64,000 nt of DNA from Deltaproteobacteria bacterium. GTDB taxonomy: Bacteria; Myxococcota_A; UBA9160; UBA4427. Below, piece by piece: positions 27,380 to 36,607 of this stretch (the stretch's first letter is position 1; the number at the start of each line of letters is the position of its first letter). Where the stretch lies: contig JAJDAN010000089.1 of the NCBI GenBank assembly GCA_029261855.1, forward strand, positions 186,001 to 250,000, in the 5' to 3' direction. A model generated the notes under the pieces. It did no database searches and had not been told where the DNA came from. It saw only the letters and a list, made by a program, of their open reading frames with translations. The translations under genes were made by a program, and so were the position numbers.

Positions 27380-28249
27380 CTAGAGCCCGTCGAGCCGGGT
27401 CCGGTCGCGCCCGGCGGCCTTGGCCTCGTAGAGCGCCTCGTCGGCTGCTCGGACGAGCTCGATGGGTGTCGCGCCGAGCGCCCCGAGAGTCGCGCCCACG
27501 GACACCGTGATGTCGCAGGGACCCGCCGCGAGCTCGCGGCGGCCGCCCGCCGCCCGGCGAATGCGATCTCCGGCAGCGACGAGAGCTTGCGGGCTCTCGA
27601 CGCGATGACAGAGCATGGCGAATTCGTCCCCGCCCAGCCGGGCGACGCTGTCTCCCACGCGCAGGGCCCCGGCGATGTCGTGCGCACACGCGCGCAGTAG
27701 CTCGTCACCCGCCGGATGCCCCAGTCGGTCGTTGACCGCCTTGAAGCCATCGAAGTCGAGGATCAGGACCCCCAGGCCGACGCCACCGGATTCCTTCACC
27801 GCTCGCTCCAGCGCCGCCATGAAGGCGCGCCGATTGAGCAGGCCGGTGAGCTCGTCCTCGAGCGCTTGTCGGGTCAGCTGTTCCTCCAGCGCGCGACGCT
27901 CGCTGATGTCCCGCAGCGTATTGACCACGCCTCCGACCTCTTCCGACAGGAGATTCCGTCCGACGACCTCACACCACAGGAAGCTGCCGTCGGCTCGTCG
28001 GACCCGAAGCTCGGATCGGTAGGAGGCACCCGCCCGCGCCCGCAGCTGGACCGCCGTCTCGAACGCCGCCGACGCATCGTCGGGATGGATGAGATCGAGA
28101 GTCCTCAGCAGCCTGAATTCTTCGGGGCTGTACCCGAGGACGTGCTCCACCGACGGACTGACGAAGAGGATCTGACGATCTTCGCCGTGGATGAACACGA
28201 CCTCGTCGGTCAGGTACTTCAGTGCCTCGTACCCGAGCTCGGGTCGCAT
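27380..28249 (-). CDS. PAS-GGDEF diguanylate cyclase
   Basis: The 289-residue protein makes cyclic di-GMP. A PAS domain (about 8-120) ends in the PAC-type DISERRALEEQL linker. The GGDEF domain follows (about 130-289), with the active-site motif GGDEF at 206-210. The inhibitory I-site RVGD (197-200) lies exactly five residues before it, so product feedback is expected. There is no membrane segment, so sensing is cytoplasmic; the PAS ligand is unknown. GAGGA is well placed before the ATG at 28249. It is divergent from poxB. Confidence 0.93.
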   Translation of the reverse strand: MRPELGYEALKYLTDEVVFIHGEDRQILFVSPSVEHVLGYSPEEFRLLRTLDLIHPDDASAAFETAVQLRARAGASYRSELRVRRADGSFLWCEVVGRNLLSEEVGGVVNTLRDISERRALEEQLTRQALEDELTGLLNRRAFMAALERAVKESGGVGLGVLILDFDGFKAVNDRLGHPAGDELLRACAHDIAGALRVGDSVARLGGDEFAMLCHRVESPQALVAAGDRIRRAAGGRRELAAGPCDITVSVGATLGALGATPIELVRAADEALYEAKAAGRDRTRLDGL

Positions 28250-28342
28250 CGCGATTCCTCCGCGTGGAATTCGATTCGGCAATCCCGAGCGCGCCCTTGA
28301 GGCACCGCATGCGCGAGTCGCGGCACACCCCATGGGGCGGTG

Positions 28343-28401
28343 AATCCGGTGCTGCGGGGTCCCGCGATCGGTGCGATTCTCTCGCGGCTGCGCACCGGAT
28401 T
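28343..28401 (+). promoter_or_regulatory. Structured leader of the pyruvate oxidase gene
   Basis: AATCCGGTGC (28343-28352) is perfectly complementary to 28392-28401. A second six-base stem is nested inside (CCGCGA at 28362-28367 with TCGCGG at 28382-28387). The outer arm ends immediately before the strong Shine-Dalgarno sequence AGGGAGGGG. It could be a transcript-level control element or a paired protein site; only the complementarity is seen directly. Confidence 0.4.
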
Positions 28402-28415
28402 TCAGGGAGGGGTCG

Positions 28416-30161
28416 ATGACCCGGAGCATCTGCGAGAGCCTTCTCGACGTACTTGCCGAGGCCGGCGCTCGCGACGTGTGGGGCGTGACCGGTGACGTCA
28501 TCAATCCGCTGCTGGAGGCGATCCGCAAGGACGACCGCTTCCGCTGGATCGGCGTACGTCACGAGGAGAACGCCGGCTACGCGGCGTCCGCCCAGGCCCA
28601 GATGACGGGCGCAATCGGCGTCTGTGCCGGGACCGCGGGCCCGGGCGCGCTGCACCTGATCAACGGTCTCTACAATGCACAGAAGGAAGGCGCGGGGGTC
28701 GTCGCCATCACGGGGCAGATCGGCCGCGGGGAACGCGGCAGCGACTTCCACAAGGAGATGGACCTCAGCAAGGTGTTCGACGACGTCTGCGCCTACCAGG
28801 CGGTCATCGAGGCGCCGGGCCAGATTCCGCGCATGGCCCAGATCGCCGTCCAGAAGGCGCTCACCGAGCGTGTCGTCACACGCATCGAACTACCCGCGGA
28901 CGTCATCGGCGAGCAGGTGCCGAGCGAACACTTCCGCCACCCCCTGATCCACAGCCTGCCCAGGTTCGCACCGCCCGAAGGCGAGCTCGAGAAGGCCGCT
29001 GCGCTCATCAACGACGGCAAGCGGGTCACGCTCTTCTGCGGCATCGGATGCCGGGACGCGCGCGAAGACGTCCTCGCCCTCGCCGACGCACTCGGGGCTC
29101 CCATCGTCCACACCCTTCGCGCCAAGGACATCTTCGACACGAGTGACGGCCCGGTGGTGGGGATGACCGGCTTGATCGGAAACCCCGCGGGCTATCACGC
29201 CGTCAGCGATTGTGACGTGCTCGTGATGCTGGGAACGGACTTTCCCTACGACGAGTTCCTGCCGGACGGACGCCCCATCATCCAGGTCGACCGGGTGATC
29301 GACCACATCGGCAGGCGCGCGCCCGTGACCCTGGGGCTGGTCGGCGACGTGGGCGCGACCGTGCGCGCGCTGGCACCGCACCTCGGGTCGGGAGCGTCGG
29401 CGGACTTCCGCAAGAATCTCGTCAAGCTGCGCGACAAGTGGCTGGGGCACATGGACGAGCAGGCCAGCTTGACCCGCACCGACGAGCCCCTTCACCCCCA
29501 GCTCTTCGCGCGTGCGATCAGCGACCGCGCGGCCGATGACGCGTACTTCGCCATCGATGTCGGCGAGTGCACGGTGTGGGCGGCGCGGCAGCTGAGCATG
29601 GCCGGCGGTCGGCGCATGGCGGGCGGATTCAACCACGGCGCCATCGGCGCCGGTCTGCCCGTGGCCCTCGGCATGGCGGCCGCTGACCCGAAGCGACAGG
29701 TCTGGGCGCTCGTCGGCGACGGCGGCTTCGGCATGTCGATGAACGACTTCGTCACGGCCGTGAAGTACGATTGGCCCATCAAGGTGATCGTCTTCAACAA
29801 CAGCGAGTTGGGCTTCGTGAAAATGGAGGTCGAGGTGATGGGCCTCCCGCGCAACCCGGAAGCGACCGAGCTGCTGAACCCCGACTTCGCCCTCTACGCC
29901 AAGGCCTGCGGTGGGGACGGCGTTCGGGTCGAGCACGCAGCGGACATCGTGCCGGCCATCGAGCAGGCGCTCGCATCCGACAAGCCCTTCATCATCGACG
30001 CGATCGTGAGCTCGGGCGAGCTGACGATGCCGCCGCACATCCAGATCGACCAGGTCTGGGGCTTCGGCATGAGCAAGGTCAAGGAAGGCATGATGGCGCT
30101 CAAGGGCGACCATTCCATCTGGAAGGAATGGCGCGACGAGTTCAAGGCGAGTCTCCGCTAG
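28416..30161 (+). CDS. poxB: Thiamine-diphosphate-dependent pyruvate oxidase / dehydrogenase (quinone)
   Basis: The likely reaction is oxidative decarboxylation of pyruvate to acetate and CO2 with electrons passed via FAD to quinone, as in PoxB. The 581-residue protein has the N-terminal pyrimidine domain with catalytic Glu in VRHEENAGYAA, a central FAD-type domain, and the C-terminal ThDP motif beginning GDGGFGMSMNDF and ending at the paired Asn in VIVFNN. Length matches PoxB (572). Other members of the superfamily, such as acetolactate synthase, are less likely. It heads a long run of respiratory genes, which supports a role as quinone reductase. AGGGAGGGG is a strong ribosome binding site. 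Confidence 0.85.
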   Translation: MTRSICESLLDVLAEAGARDVWGVTGDVINPLLEAIRKDDRFRWIGVRHEENAGYAASAQAQMTGAIGVCAGTAGPGALHLINGLYNAQKEGAGVVAITGQIGRGERGSDFHKEMDLSKVFDDVCAYQAVIEAPGQIPRMAQIAVQKALTERVVTRIELPADVIGEQVPSEHFRHPLIHSLPRFAPPEGELEKAAALINDGKRVTLFCGIGCRDAREDVLALADALGAPIVHTLRAKDIFDTSDGPVVGMTGLIGNPAGYHAVSDCDVLVMLGTDFPYDEFLPDGRPIIQVDRVIDHIGRRAPVTLGLVGDVGATVRALAPHLGSGASADFRKNLVKLRDKWLGHMDEQASLTRTDEPLHPQLFARAISDRAADDAYFAIDVGECTVWAARQLSMAGGRRMAGGFNHGAIGAGLPVALGMAAADPKRQVWALVGDGGFGMSMNDFVTAVKYDWPIKVIVFNNSELGFVKMEVEVMGLPRNPEATELLNPDFALYAKACGGDGVRVEHAADIVPAIEQALASDKPFIIDAIVSSGELTMPPHIQIDQVWGFGMSKVKEGMMALKGDHSIWKEWRDEFKASLR

Positions 30162-30184
30162 CGAACGCTTCACTCGAGGGATGC

Positions 30185-31804
30185 ATGGACCTGATTCACC
30201 GGATCCGGGGCTACGTGATGCCGATCGTGGTCGCGCTGACCGTGGTCTTCGCAGGGCTCGGCGCCATGGTGGACGTCGGCTTCTACTTCGCCGCGGCGGT
30301 CTTCGCCGTCCTGACTCTCGTCGGCCTCTATGACCTGACGCAGCAGCACCACAGCATCCTGCGCAACTACCCGTTGCTCGGGCACCTGCGATTCCTGCTC
30401 GAAAGCGCGGGGCCCGAACTGCATCAGTACTTCGTCGAGAGCAACACCAGCGGACGTCCCTTCGACCGCGATCAGCGGTCGCTCATGTACGAACGCTCGA
30501 AGAACATCGAAGGCATCAAGCCCTTCGGGACGGAGCTGGACGTCGATGCCACGGGCTACGCGTTCATCAGTCACTCCGTCGCCCCGGCGGCGGTGGTCGA
30601 CGACGCGGCGAGAAAAATGCGCGTCGAGATCGGCGGGCCCGACTGCAAGCACCCCTATTCCTCGTCCCTCGTGAACATCTCGGCCATGAGCTTCGGCGCC
30701 CTCAGCGGCAACGCCATCCGCGCCCTCAATACCGCCGCCAAGCGCGGCGGCTTCGCCCACGACACCGGAGAAGGCGGCTTCAGCGTCCACCACCGGGAGC
30801 CCGGCGGCGACGTGATCTGGCAGGTCGGCACGGGCTACTTCGGCTGCCGCACCGACGACGGCCACTTCGACGCTGGGCTCTATGCGGAGACGGCCCAGAT
30901 CGACCAGGTCAAGATGGTCGAGCTGAAGATCTCCCAGGGTGCGAAGCCGGGTCACGGCGGCATCCTTCCCGCCGCGAAGGTCACCGCCGAGATCGCGGCC
31001 GCGCGCAAGGTACCCATGGGTCAGGATTGCTTCTCGCCCCCCGGCCACACGGCGTTTTCGACGCCAACGGGCATGATGGAGTTCATCGGCCATTTGCGAG
31101 AAGGCAGCGGCGGCAAGCCCGTCGGCTTCAAGATCTGCCTCGGGAATCCGCGCGAGTTCTTCGCGATCTGCAAGGCGATGCTCGCAACGGGGATCGCGCC
31201 GGACTTCATCACCGTGGATGGCGGCGAGGGCGGCACCGGCGCCGCACCGCTCGAGTTCTCGGACCACCTGGGCATGCCGCTGCGCGAGGGCCTGGGAGTC
31301 GTGCGGAATGCGATCGTCGGGATCGGTCTCGGTGACCAGGTCCGGATCGCGGCGAGCGGCAAGCGCGTATCGAGTCACCTGCTCGCGGGTGCGATGGCCC
31401 TGGGCGCAAACTGGTGCAACATTGCCCGCGGCTTCATGTTCTCCGTCGGCTGCATCCAGTCCCAGCGCTGTCACACCAACGCCTGTCCGGTTGGTGTCGC
31501 CACCCAGGACCCCAACCTCGCGCGCGCCCTCGTGGTGGAAGAGAAGGCCGAGCGCGCCTTCAACTTCCATCGCAACACCGTGCAGGCCCTGGCCGAGATG
31601 ACCGCCGCCTGCGGGCTCGAACACGCCAACGACTTCCAACCGGAACACCTCTACGAACGCATCTCTCCCCACGAGGTTCGACGCCTCGACCAGCTCTACC
31701 ACTTCTTCGAGCCCGGCCAGCTGCTCGAAGGCCGCGGCGACGCTGGCCCGGTTCTCCAGCGCTTCTGGGACGAAGCCAGCCCCGACACATTCCGCGCCGC
31801 ATGA
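30185..31804 (+). CDS. Membrane-anchored glutamate-synthase-like FMN/iron-sulfur protein
   Basis: The 539-residue protein has two N-terminal membrane helices (about 12-48) and a large domain like the synthase domain of glutamate synthase. That domain contains a GEGGxS-type flavin loop, the KPGHGG and VDGGEGGTGAAP segments, and a 3Fe-4S-type cysteine motif C423-x5-C429-x4-C434. It lacks the glutaminase domain, so true glutamate synthase activity from glutamine is doubtful. The membrane anchor and its place between a quinone-reducing oxidase and caa3 oxidase genes suggest an electron-transfer role. Its stop overlaps the coxB start (ATGA). Confidence 0.85.
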   Translation: MDLIHRIRGYVMPIVVALTVVFAGLGAMVDVGFYFAAAVFAVLTLVGLYDLTQQHHSILRNYPLLGHLRFLLESAGPELHQYFVESNTSGRPFDRDQRSLMYERSKNIEGIKPFGTELDVDATGYAFISHSVAPAAVVDDAARKMRVEIGGPDCKHPYSSSLVNISAMSFGALSGNAIRALNTAAKRGGFAHDTGEGGFSVHHREPGGDVIWQVGTGYFGCRTDDGHFDAGLYAETAQIDQVKMVELKISQGAKPGHGGILPAAKVTAEIAAARKVPMGQDCFSPPGHTAFSTPTGMMEFIGHLREGSGGKPVGFKICLGNPREFFAICKAMLATGIAPDFITVDGGEGGTGAAPLEFSDHLGMPLREGLGVVRNAIVGIGLGDQVRIAASGKRVSSHLLAGAMALGANWCNIARGFMFSVGCIQSQRCHTNACPVGVATQDPNLARALVVEEKAERAFNFHRNTVQALAEMTAACGLEHANDFQPEHLYERISPHEVRRLDQLYHFFEPGQLLEGRGDAGPVLQRFWDEASPDTFRAA

Positions 31805-32826
31805 CCGGGGCGACTCCGCGAATCCTAGTCGCTGTCATCGCTGCGATCGCGGCGTTCGGCGCGGGTGCGGCCCGCGCCGCAGAGAAAGTCGTGCGCACGC
31901 CGAGCATGTTCGACCCGGCGTCGACGCCGGCGGAAGCCATCGACAGCTACACGATGCTGGTGGTCGCGATCTGCGCCGCCATCTTCCTGGTGGTGGGCGG
32001 CCTGCTCGCCTTCGCCGTCGTGCGCTTCCGCGCGCGTCCTGGGGACGAGGGCCGCGAGCCCCCGCAGATCTACGGCAGCAACCAGATCGAGCTCGCGTGG
32101 ACGGTCATCCCCGTGCTCATCGTCGTGATCCTCGCTCTCGTCACCGCCCGGACCATCCTCGACCTGCAGAAGGACGAGCGACCCGAAGGCTGGCTCGCCA
32201 TCACGGCGACAGGCCACCAGTGGTGGTGGGAGTTCCACTACCCGACCCTCGGCATCACCACCGCCAACGAGCTTCACATCCCCGTCGGCCAGGCGACCTT
32301 CCTCGACCTCGAGTCCCAGGACGTCATCCACAGCTTCTGGGTCCCCCAGCTGTCGGGCAAGACGGACGTCGTGCCGAACCGGACGAATCATCTGTGGATG
32401 GAGGCGCGCGAGCCCGGCCTGTACGTCGGTCAATGCGCAGAGTTCTGCGGGACCCAGCACGCCTATATGCTGTTGCGCGTGTTCGTGGACACCAAGGAAG
32501 ACTTCGAACGCTGGGTCGCGTCCCAGCAGGAGCAGGCCGCGGTCGCCGCCGCTGTCGGGCCCGGCCGGGAGATCTTCGAGAACACGGCCTGCGTCAACTG
32601 CCACACCGTGCGCGGAACGGGCGCCCGGGGCCGCTTCGGTCCGGACCTGACCCATCTCATGAGCCGAACGACGATCGGCGCCGGGGTGGCGCCGAACGAC
32701 CGCGCGAGCCTCGTCGAATGGGTGACTCGCCCGGACCACCTGAAGCCGGGGGTCCTGATGCCGGCGATGCAGCTCGAGCCGGCTCGGATCGAGCTGCTGG
32801 TCGACTACCTGGTGAGCCTTCGCTGA
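31801..32826 (+). CDS. coxB: Cytochrome c oxidase subunit II with fused cytochrome c (caa3 type)
   Basis: The 341-residue subunit receives electrons at the CuA centre. After a signal peptide come two membrane helices (about 50-75 and 98-120) and a cupredoxin domain with all CuA ligands: His177, Cys212, Glu214, Cys216, His220 and Met223. A C-terminal cytochrome c domain with CVNCH (264-268) makes this the caa3 subtype, in which the fused haem feeds CuA. It overlaps both neighbours by one to four bases, so subunits II, I and III are translationally coupled. Confidence 0.96.
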   Translation: MTGATPRILVAVIAAIAAFGAGAARAAEKVVRTPSMFDPASTPAEAIDSYTMLVVAICAAIFLVVGGLLAFAVVRFRARPGDEGREPPQIYGSNQIELAWTVIPVLIVVILALVTARTILDLQKDERPEGWLAITATGHQWWWEFHYPTLGITTANELHIPVGQATFLDLESQDVIHSFWVPQLSGKTDVVPNRTNHLWMEAREPGLYVGQCAEFCGTQHAYMLLRVFVDTKEDFERWVASQQEQAAVAAAVGPGREIFENTACVNCHTVRGTGARGRFGPDLTHLMSRTTIGAGVAPNDRASLVEWVTRPDHLKPGVLMPAMQLEPARIELLVDYLVSLR

Positions 32827-34493
32827 TGGCAAGCATCCCTCTCGCAGACACCGAGCCCCGGCGTCGCTTCCGCAGCGATGTGCTCCACGACTGGGTCACG
32901 ACGGTCGATCACAAGAAGCTCGGCATCCTCTACATCGCGTCCGGGATCGTCTTCTTCGTCATCGGAGGCCTCGAGGCGACGGCCATGCGGATCCAGCTGG
33001 CCGTACCCGAGAACGACTTCGTCTCTCCGGAGGTCTTCAACCGGCTCTTCACCATGCACGGCACCACCATGGTCTTCCTGGTGGGCATGCCGATCATCAC
33101 CGGCTTCGGCAACTACCTCATCCCCCTGATGATCGGCGCCCGGGACATGGCCTTCCCACGACTCAATGCCTGGGGCTTCTGGATGTTCCTGTTCGGAGGC
33201 TTGCTGCTGTACTTCAGCTACCTCGGCAGCACGGGGCTGTATGGCGCGGGGTCGGCGCCGGACGTCGGCTGGTTCGCCTATACGCCCCTCGCGGGCAAGG
33301 CCTTCTCGCGCGGCAACGCAACGGACTACTGGATCCTCGGGATCGTCGTGAGTGGCTTCGGATCCCTGTCCGGCGCCGTCAACATGATCGCCACCGCCCT
33401 CACCATGCGCTGCGAGGGGATGAGCCTCGGGCGGATGCCCCTCTTCGTCTGGATGATGGTGATCGTCTCCTTCATGATCCTGGTCGCGCTCCCGCCCCTG
33501 ACGGCCGCCCAGGTGATGTTGCTCTTCGATCGCTTCCTCGGCGCGCACTTCTTCGACACCCAGGCCGGCGGAGACGCCGTGCTGTGGCAGCACTTCTTCT
33601 GGTTCTTCGGCCACCCGGAGGTCTACATCCTGATGATCCCGGGCTTCGCCTACGCGTCCGAGATCATCCCCGTCTTCTCCCGCAAAGTGATCTTCGGCTA
33701 CTCGGTGATGGTGGGCGCGACGGTCGCCATCGGGTTCGTTTCCCTCAGCGTGTGGGCGCACCACATGTTCGCAGTCGGCATGGGTCGCGGTCTCAACATC
33801 TGGTTCGCCACGGCGACCATGATCGTCGGGATCCCGACGGGCATGAAGCTCTTCAACTGGCTGGCCACCATGTACGGCGGCCGCATCCGCTTCCGCGTGC
33901 CCATGCTCTTCTGCACGGCGTTCCTCGCCCAGTTCCTGGTCGCAGGCCTCACCGGGATCATGCTGGCCGCGGTACCCTTCGACTGGCAGGTCACCGATTC
34001 CTACTTCGTGGTGGCGCACTTCCACTTCGTCCTGATCGGCGGCCTGGTGTGCACGATCTTCGGTGCCATCTACTACTGGTTCCCGAAGATGTCGGGCCGC
34101 ATGCTGGACGAGCGGCTCGGCCGCTGGCACTTCTGGCTCTTCGTGATCGGCTTCAACGTCACCTTCCTGACGATGCACGGTCAGGGTCTGCTCGGCATGC
34201 CTCGCCGCATCTACACCTACCCGGCCGACCGCGGCTGGGAGATCTGGAACCTGGTGACTTCCCTGGGCGTCGTGCTGCAGATCGCCGGCGTGCTCTTCTT
34301 CGTGTACGCGGTCATCAAGGCCCTGCGCAGCGGCGAGCCGGCCGGGGACGATCCCTGGGACGCCTGGACCCTGGAGTGGTCGACGAGCTCGCCGCCGCCG
34401 GACTACAACTTCGACGAGGCGCCGGTGGTGCGGAGCCGGCGCCCTCTGTGGGACCTCAAGCACCCGGACGACCCGGATTGGAAGTACGAATGA
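32826..34493 (+). CDS. coxA: Cytochrome c oxidase subunit I
   Basis: Subunit I holds haem a, haem a3 and CuB and reduces oxygen while pumping protons. The 555-residue protein has twelve membrane helices. It begins its core with WVTTVDHKKLGILYI, has the GHPEVYILMIPGF segment that supplies the CuB His and the cross-linked Tyr, and shows the HHMF and HFHFVLIGG segments of the binuclear site and haem ligands. Length and motifs fit the haem-copper A family. It overlaps coxB by one base and coxC by four. Confidence 0.97.
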   Translation: MASIPLADTEPRRRFRSDVLHDWVTTVDHKKLGILYIASGIVFFVIGGLEATAMRIQLAVPENDFVSPEVFNRLFTMHGTTMVFLVGMPIITGFGNYLIPLMIGARDMAFPRLNAWGFWMFLFGGLLLYFSYLGSTGLYGAGSAPDVGWFAYTPLAGKAFSRGNATDYWILGIVVSGFGSLSGAVNMIATALTMRCEGMSLGRMPLFVWMMVIVSFMILVALPPLTAAQVMLLFDRFLGAHFFDTQAGGDAVLWQHFFWFFGHPEVYILMIPGFAYASEIIPVFSRKVIFGYSVMVGATVAIGFVSLSVWAHHMFAVGMGRGLNIWFATATMIVGIPTGMKLFNWLATMYGGRIRFRVPMLFCTAFLAQFLVAGLTGIMLAAVPFDWQVTDSYFVVAHFHFVLIGGLVCTIFGAIYYWFPKMSGRMLDERLGRWHFWLFVIGFNVTFLTMHGQGLLGMPRRIYTYPADRGWEIWNLVTSLGVVLQIAGVLFFVYAVIKALRSGEPAGDDPWDAWTLEWSTSSPPPDYNFDEAPVVRSRRPLWDLKHPDDPDWKYE

Positions 34494-35074
34494 CGGCCCC
34501 GATCGACGGCCAGGGGAACGCGACGGCGTGGAGTCGCGGCGAAGTCGGCACGCTGCTGCTGATCCTCGCGGAGACGAGCTTCTTCGCGATCTTCATCGTC
34601 GGCTATCTCTTCTACATCGGGAAGAGCCTATCGGGCCCCTACCCGGCGGACGTGCTCGAGCTGCCGGTGGTCGCCACGATCTGCCTGCTCTCGAGCAGCG
34701 TCACGGTGGTGGTCGCCGTCCGCGCCCTCGAGGCCGACCGACGCGGCGCCTTTCTCGCCGGCATCTTCGCGACCGTGCTGCTCGGCGGCGGCTTCCTCGC
34801 CGCGACGGCCCTCGAGTGGCGCAAGCTGATCGTCGACGATGGGCTGATGATCTCGACGAACCTGTTCGGCACCACCTTCTATTCACTGGTCGGCTTCCAC
34901 GCCGCGCACGTGACGGTCGGCCTGCTGCTACTTGCGCTCGTCGGGGTGCTCGGCGTGCTGGGATTCGTGCGCAAGGAGCATGCGACCCGGGTGGATCTGC
35001 TCTCCTGGTACTGGCACTTCGTGGACGTGGTCTGGATCGCGGTCTTCACCGTCGTCTACGTGGTCGGGGTCTGA
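34490..35074 (+). CDS. coxC: Cytochrome c oxidase subunit III
   Basis: The 194-residue protein has five membrane helices, the short form of subunit III common in caa3-type and some bacterial oxidases. Family features include an early Glu in ILAETSFFA, the helix with GFHAAHVTVGL and the final YWHFVDVVWIAVF segment. It overlaps coxA by four bases. Subunit III stabilises subunit I and supports proton uptake. Confidence 0.93.
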   Translation: MTAPIDGQGNATAWSRGEVGTLLLILAETSFFAIFIVGYLFYIGKSLSGPYPADVLELPVVATICLLSSSVTVVVAVRALEADRRGAFLAGIFATVLLGGGFLAATALEWRKLIVDDGLMISTNLFGTTFYSLVGFHAAHVTVGLLLLALVGVLGVLGFVRKEHATRVDLLSWYWHFVDVVWIAVFTVVYVVGV

Positions 35075-35078
35075 AGCG

Positions 35079-35894
35079 ATGACCGAACCCCACGACGACC
35101 GGGGCATCGAGCTGCCGTCACCGACGGCGTCCCCGCTCTACTTCGCCCTCGGCCTCAGCCTGCTGCTCGCCGGACTCGTGACCCACGAACTCGTCAGCAT
35201 GGTGGGCGCAGCCTTTTTCGTGCTCGGCGCAGTCGGCTGGTGGCGCCAGGTGTTGCCGCAGGAGAGCGAGCAGTGGGTGCCGCTGCAGAGCGAGGCCGAG
35301 CGCGCGCGCCCCGTCTCGCCGCGGCGCGCGGCCGTCGACCACCTCACCGCGGGCGAGGATCGGCACCGCATGCGCCTGCCCGTCGAGGTGCGCCCGATCT
35401 CCGCCGGCTTGCCCGGCGCGGCCGCTGGTGCCGTCGCCATGGCCGTCGTCGCCTGCACCTACGGCCTGGTGGTCGAGGGCAGCCTGTGGCTTCCCATCAA
35501 TCTGCTGGCGGGCATCGTGCTGCCCTCCGTCGACCAGGCCAGCCCCGAACAACTTCGATCCTTCCACGGCCTCGCATTCGGTCTCGCCTGCGGAGCCCAC
35601 GTGCTGCTGTCCGTGAGCGTGGGTCTCGTCTACGCGACGACCCTGCCGATGCTGCCGAGCCGCCCGCTGCTCTGGGGTGGCATCGCCGCGCCGCTGCTGT
35701 GGACCGGCGTCGCCTGGTCGGTGATGGGTCTGGTGAACCCGGCCCTCGAGCAGTACGTCAGCTGGCCCTGGTTCGTCGCATCCCAGATCGCCTTCGGTCT
35801 CGCCGCGGGCTGGGCGATCCTGCGGGTCGCTCCGGTCGCGACCTCCCAGAGCCTCTCACTGGCCGAGCGCGCCGGAATCGAGGCGGGCCGATGA
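35079..35894 (+). CDS. Polytopic membrane protein of the caa3 cluster
   Basis: The 271-residue protein starts with two helices (about 19-55) that resemble a small oxidase subunit IV. A charged loop of about 50 residues follows, then four to five more helices (about 108-260). I recognise no catalytic motif; conserved His residues such as in SFHGLAFGL lie in membrane segments. Its position between coxC and a cytochrome c gene, with overlap at its stop, implies that it is part of or helps assemble the oxidase or the electron-transfer chain. It could be subunit IV with an added domain. Confidence 0.75.
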   Translation: MTEPHDDRGIELPSPTASPLYFALGLSLLLAGLVTHELVSMVGAAFFVLGAVGWWRQVLPQESEQWVPLQSEAERARPVSPRRAAVDHLTAGEDRHRMRLPVEVRPISAGLPGAAAGAVAMAVVACTYGLVVEGSLWLPINLLAGIVLPSVDQASPEQLRSFHGLAFGLACGAHVLLSVSVGLVYATTLPMLPSRPLLWGGIAAPLLWTGVAWSVMGLVNPALEQYVSWPWFVASQIAFGLAAGWAILRVAPVATSQSLSLAERAGIEAGR

Positions 35895-36607
35895 CGCCGA
35901 GCCGCCTTGCCGTGGGCCTCGCCGCGCTGGCATTCGTCTGGCTCGGCTGCGATTCGCTTCCGGGCAAGCCGACGGAAGCGGAGCGCTACCGACGACCATC
36001 GGAGATCCTCGACTTCGAGAGCCTCTACGCAGTGAACTGCGCGGGCTGCCACGGTTCGGAAGGAACCCTGGGCCCCGCGCGGCCCCTCGCCGACAGCCTC
36101 TACCTCGAACTGATCGGGCGCGAACGCATGGGACGCGTAATCGCCGAAGGTGTCCCGGGGACGGCGATGCCGACCTTCCTCGACGCGAACGGGGGCACCC
36201 TCACCCAGGCACAGATCGACGCCGTCCGGGACGGTCTGTTCGAAAACTGGTGGAAGCCGCCGACGAAAGCCGCCGCCAGGAAGCAGCTGCCCGGATACGC
36301 GCAGCCGGCTGCCGCACGAGCAGCCCGCGGCGGCGACGCTTTCTCGAAGTACTGCGCGGATTGTCACGGCGCCGACGGGCTGGGCCCGGAGGCACCCGGC
36401 GAGCGGAAAGCGAATGGAAAGAAGGGAGGCGCCGTCCTCGACCCGAACTTCCTCGCGCTCGTGAGCGACCAGATGCTGCGAACGGCGGTGATTGCCGGGC
36501 GCACGGACCTGGGCATGCCGGACTGGCGCGCAACGTCGGATGGCGGCCCGATGACCGAGCCGGAGATCAACGACGTGGTCGCGTGGATGAGCGAGAGGAG
36601 ACCCTGA
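35891..36607 (+). CDS. Dihaem cytochrome c lipoprotein
   Basis: The 238-residue protein has a signal peptide with lipobox WLGC (Cys20) and two cytochrome c domains with haem motifs CAGCH (50-54) and CADCH (155-159). It probably shuttles electrons between the bc complex encoded just downstream and the caa3 oxidase encoded upstream. It overlaps the upstream membrane protein gene by four bases (ATGA) and the Rieske gene by one base. Confidence 0.93.
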   Translation: MTPSRLAVGLAALAFVWLGCDSLPGKPTEAERYRRPSEILDFESLYAVNCAGCHGSEGTLGPARPLADSLYLELIGRERMGRVIAEGVPGTAMPTFLDANGGTLTQAQIDAVRDGLFENWWKPPTKAAARKQLPGYAQPAAARAARGGDAFSKYCADCHGADGLGPEAPGERKANGKKGGAVLDPNFLALVSDQMLRTAVIAGRTDLGMPDWRATSDGGPMTEPEINDVVAWMSERRP

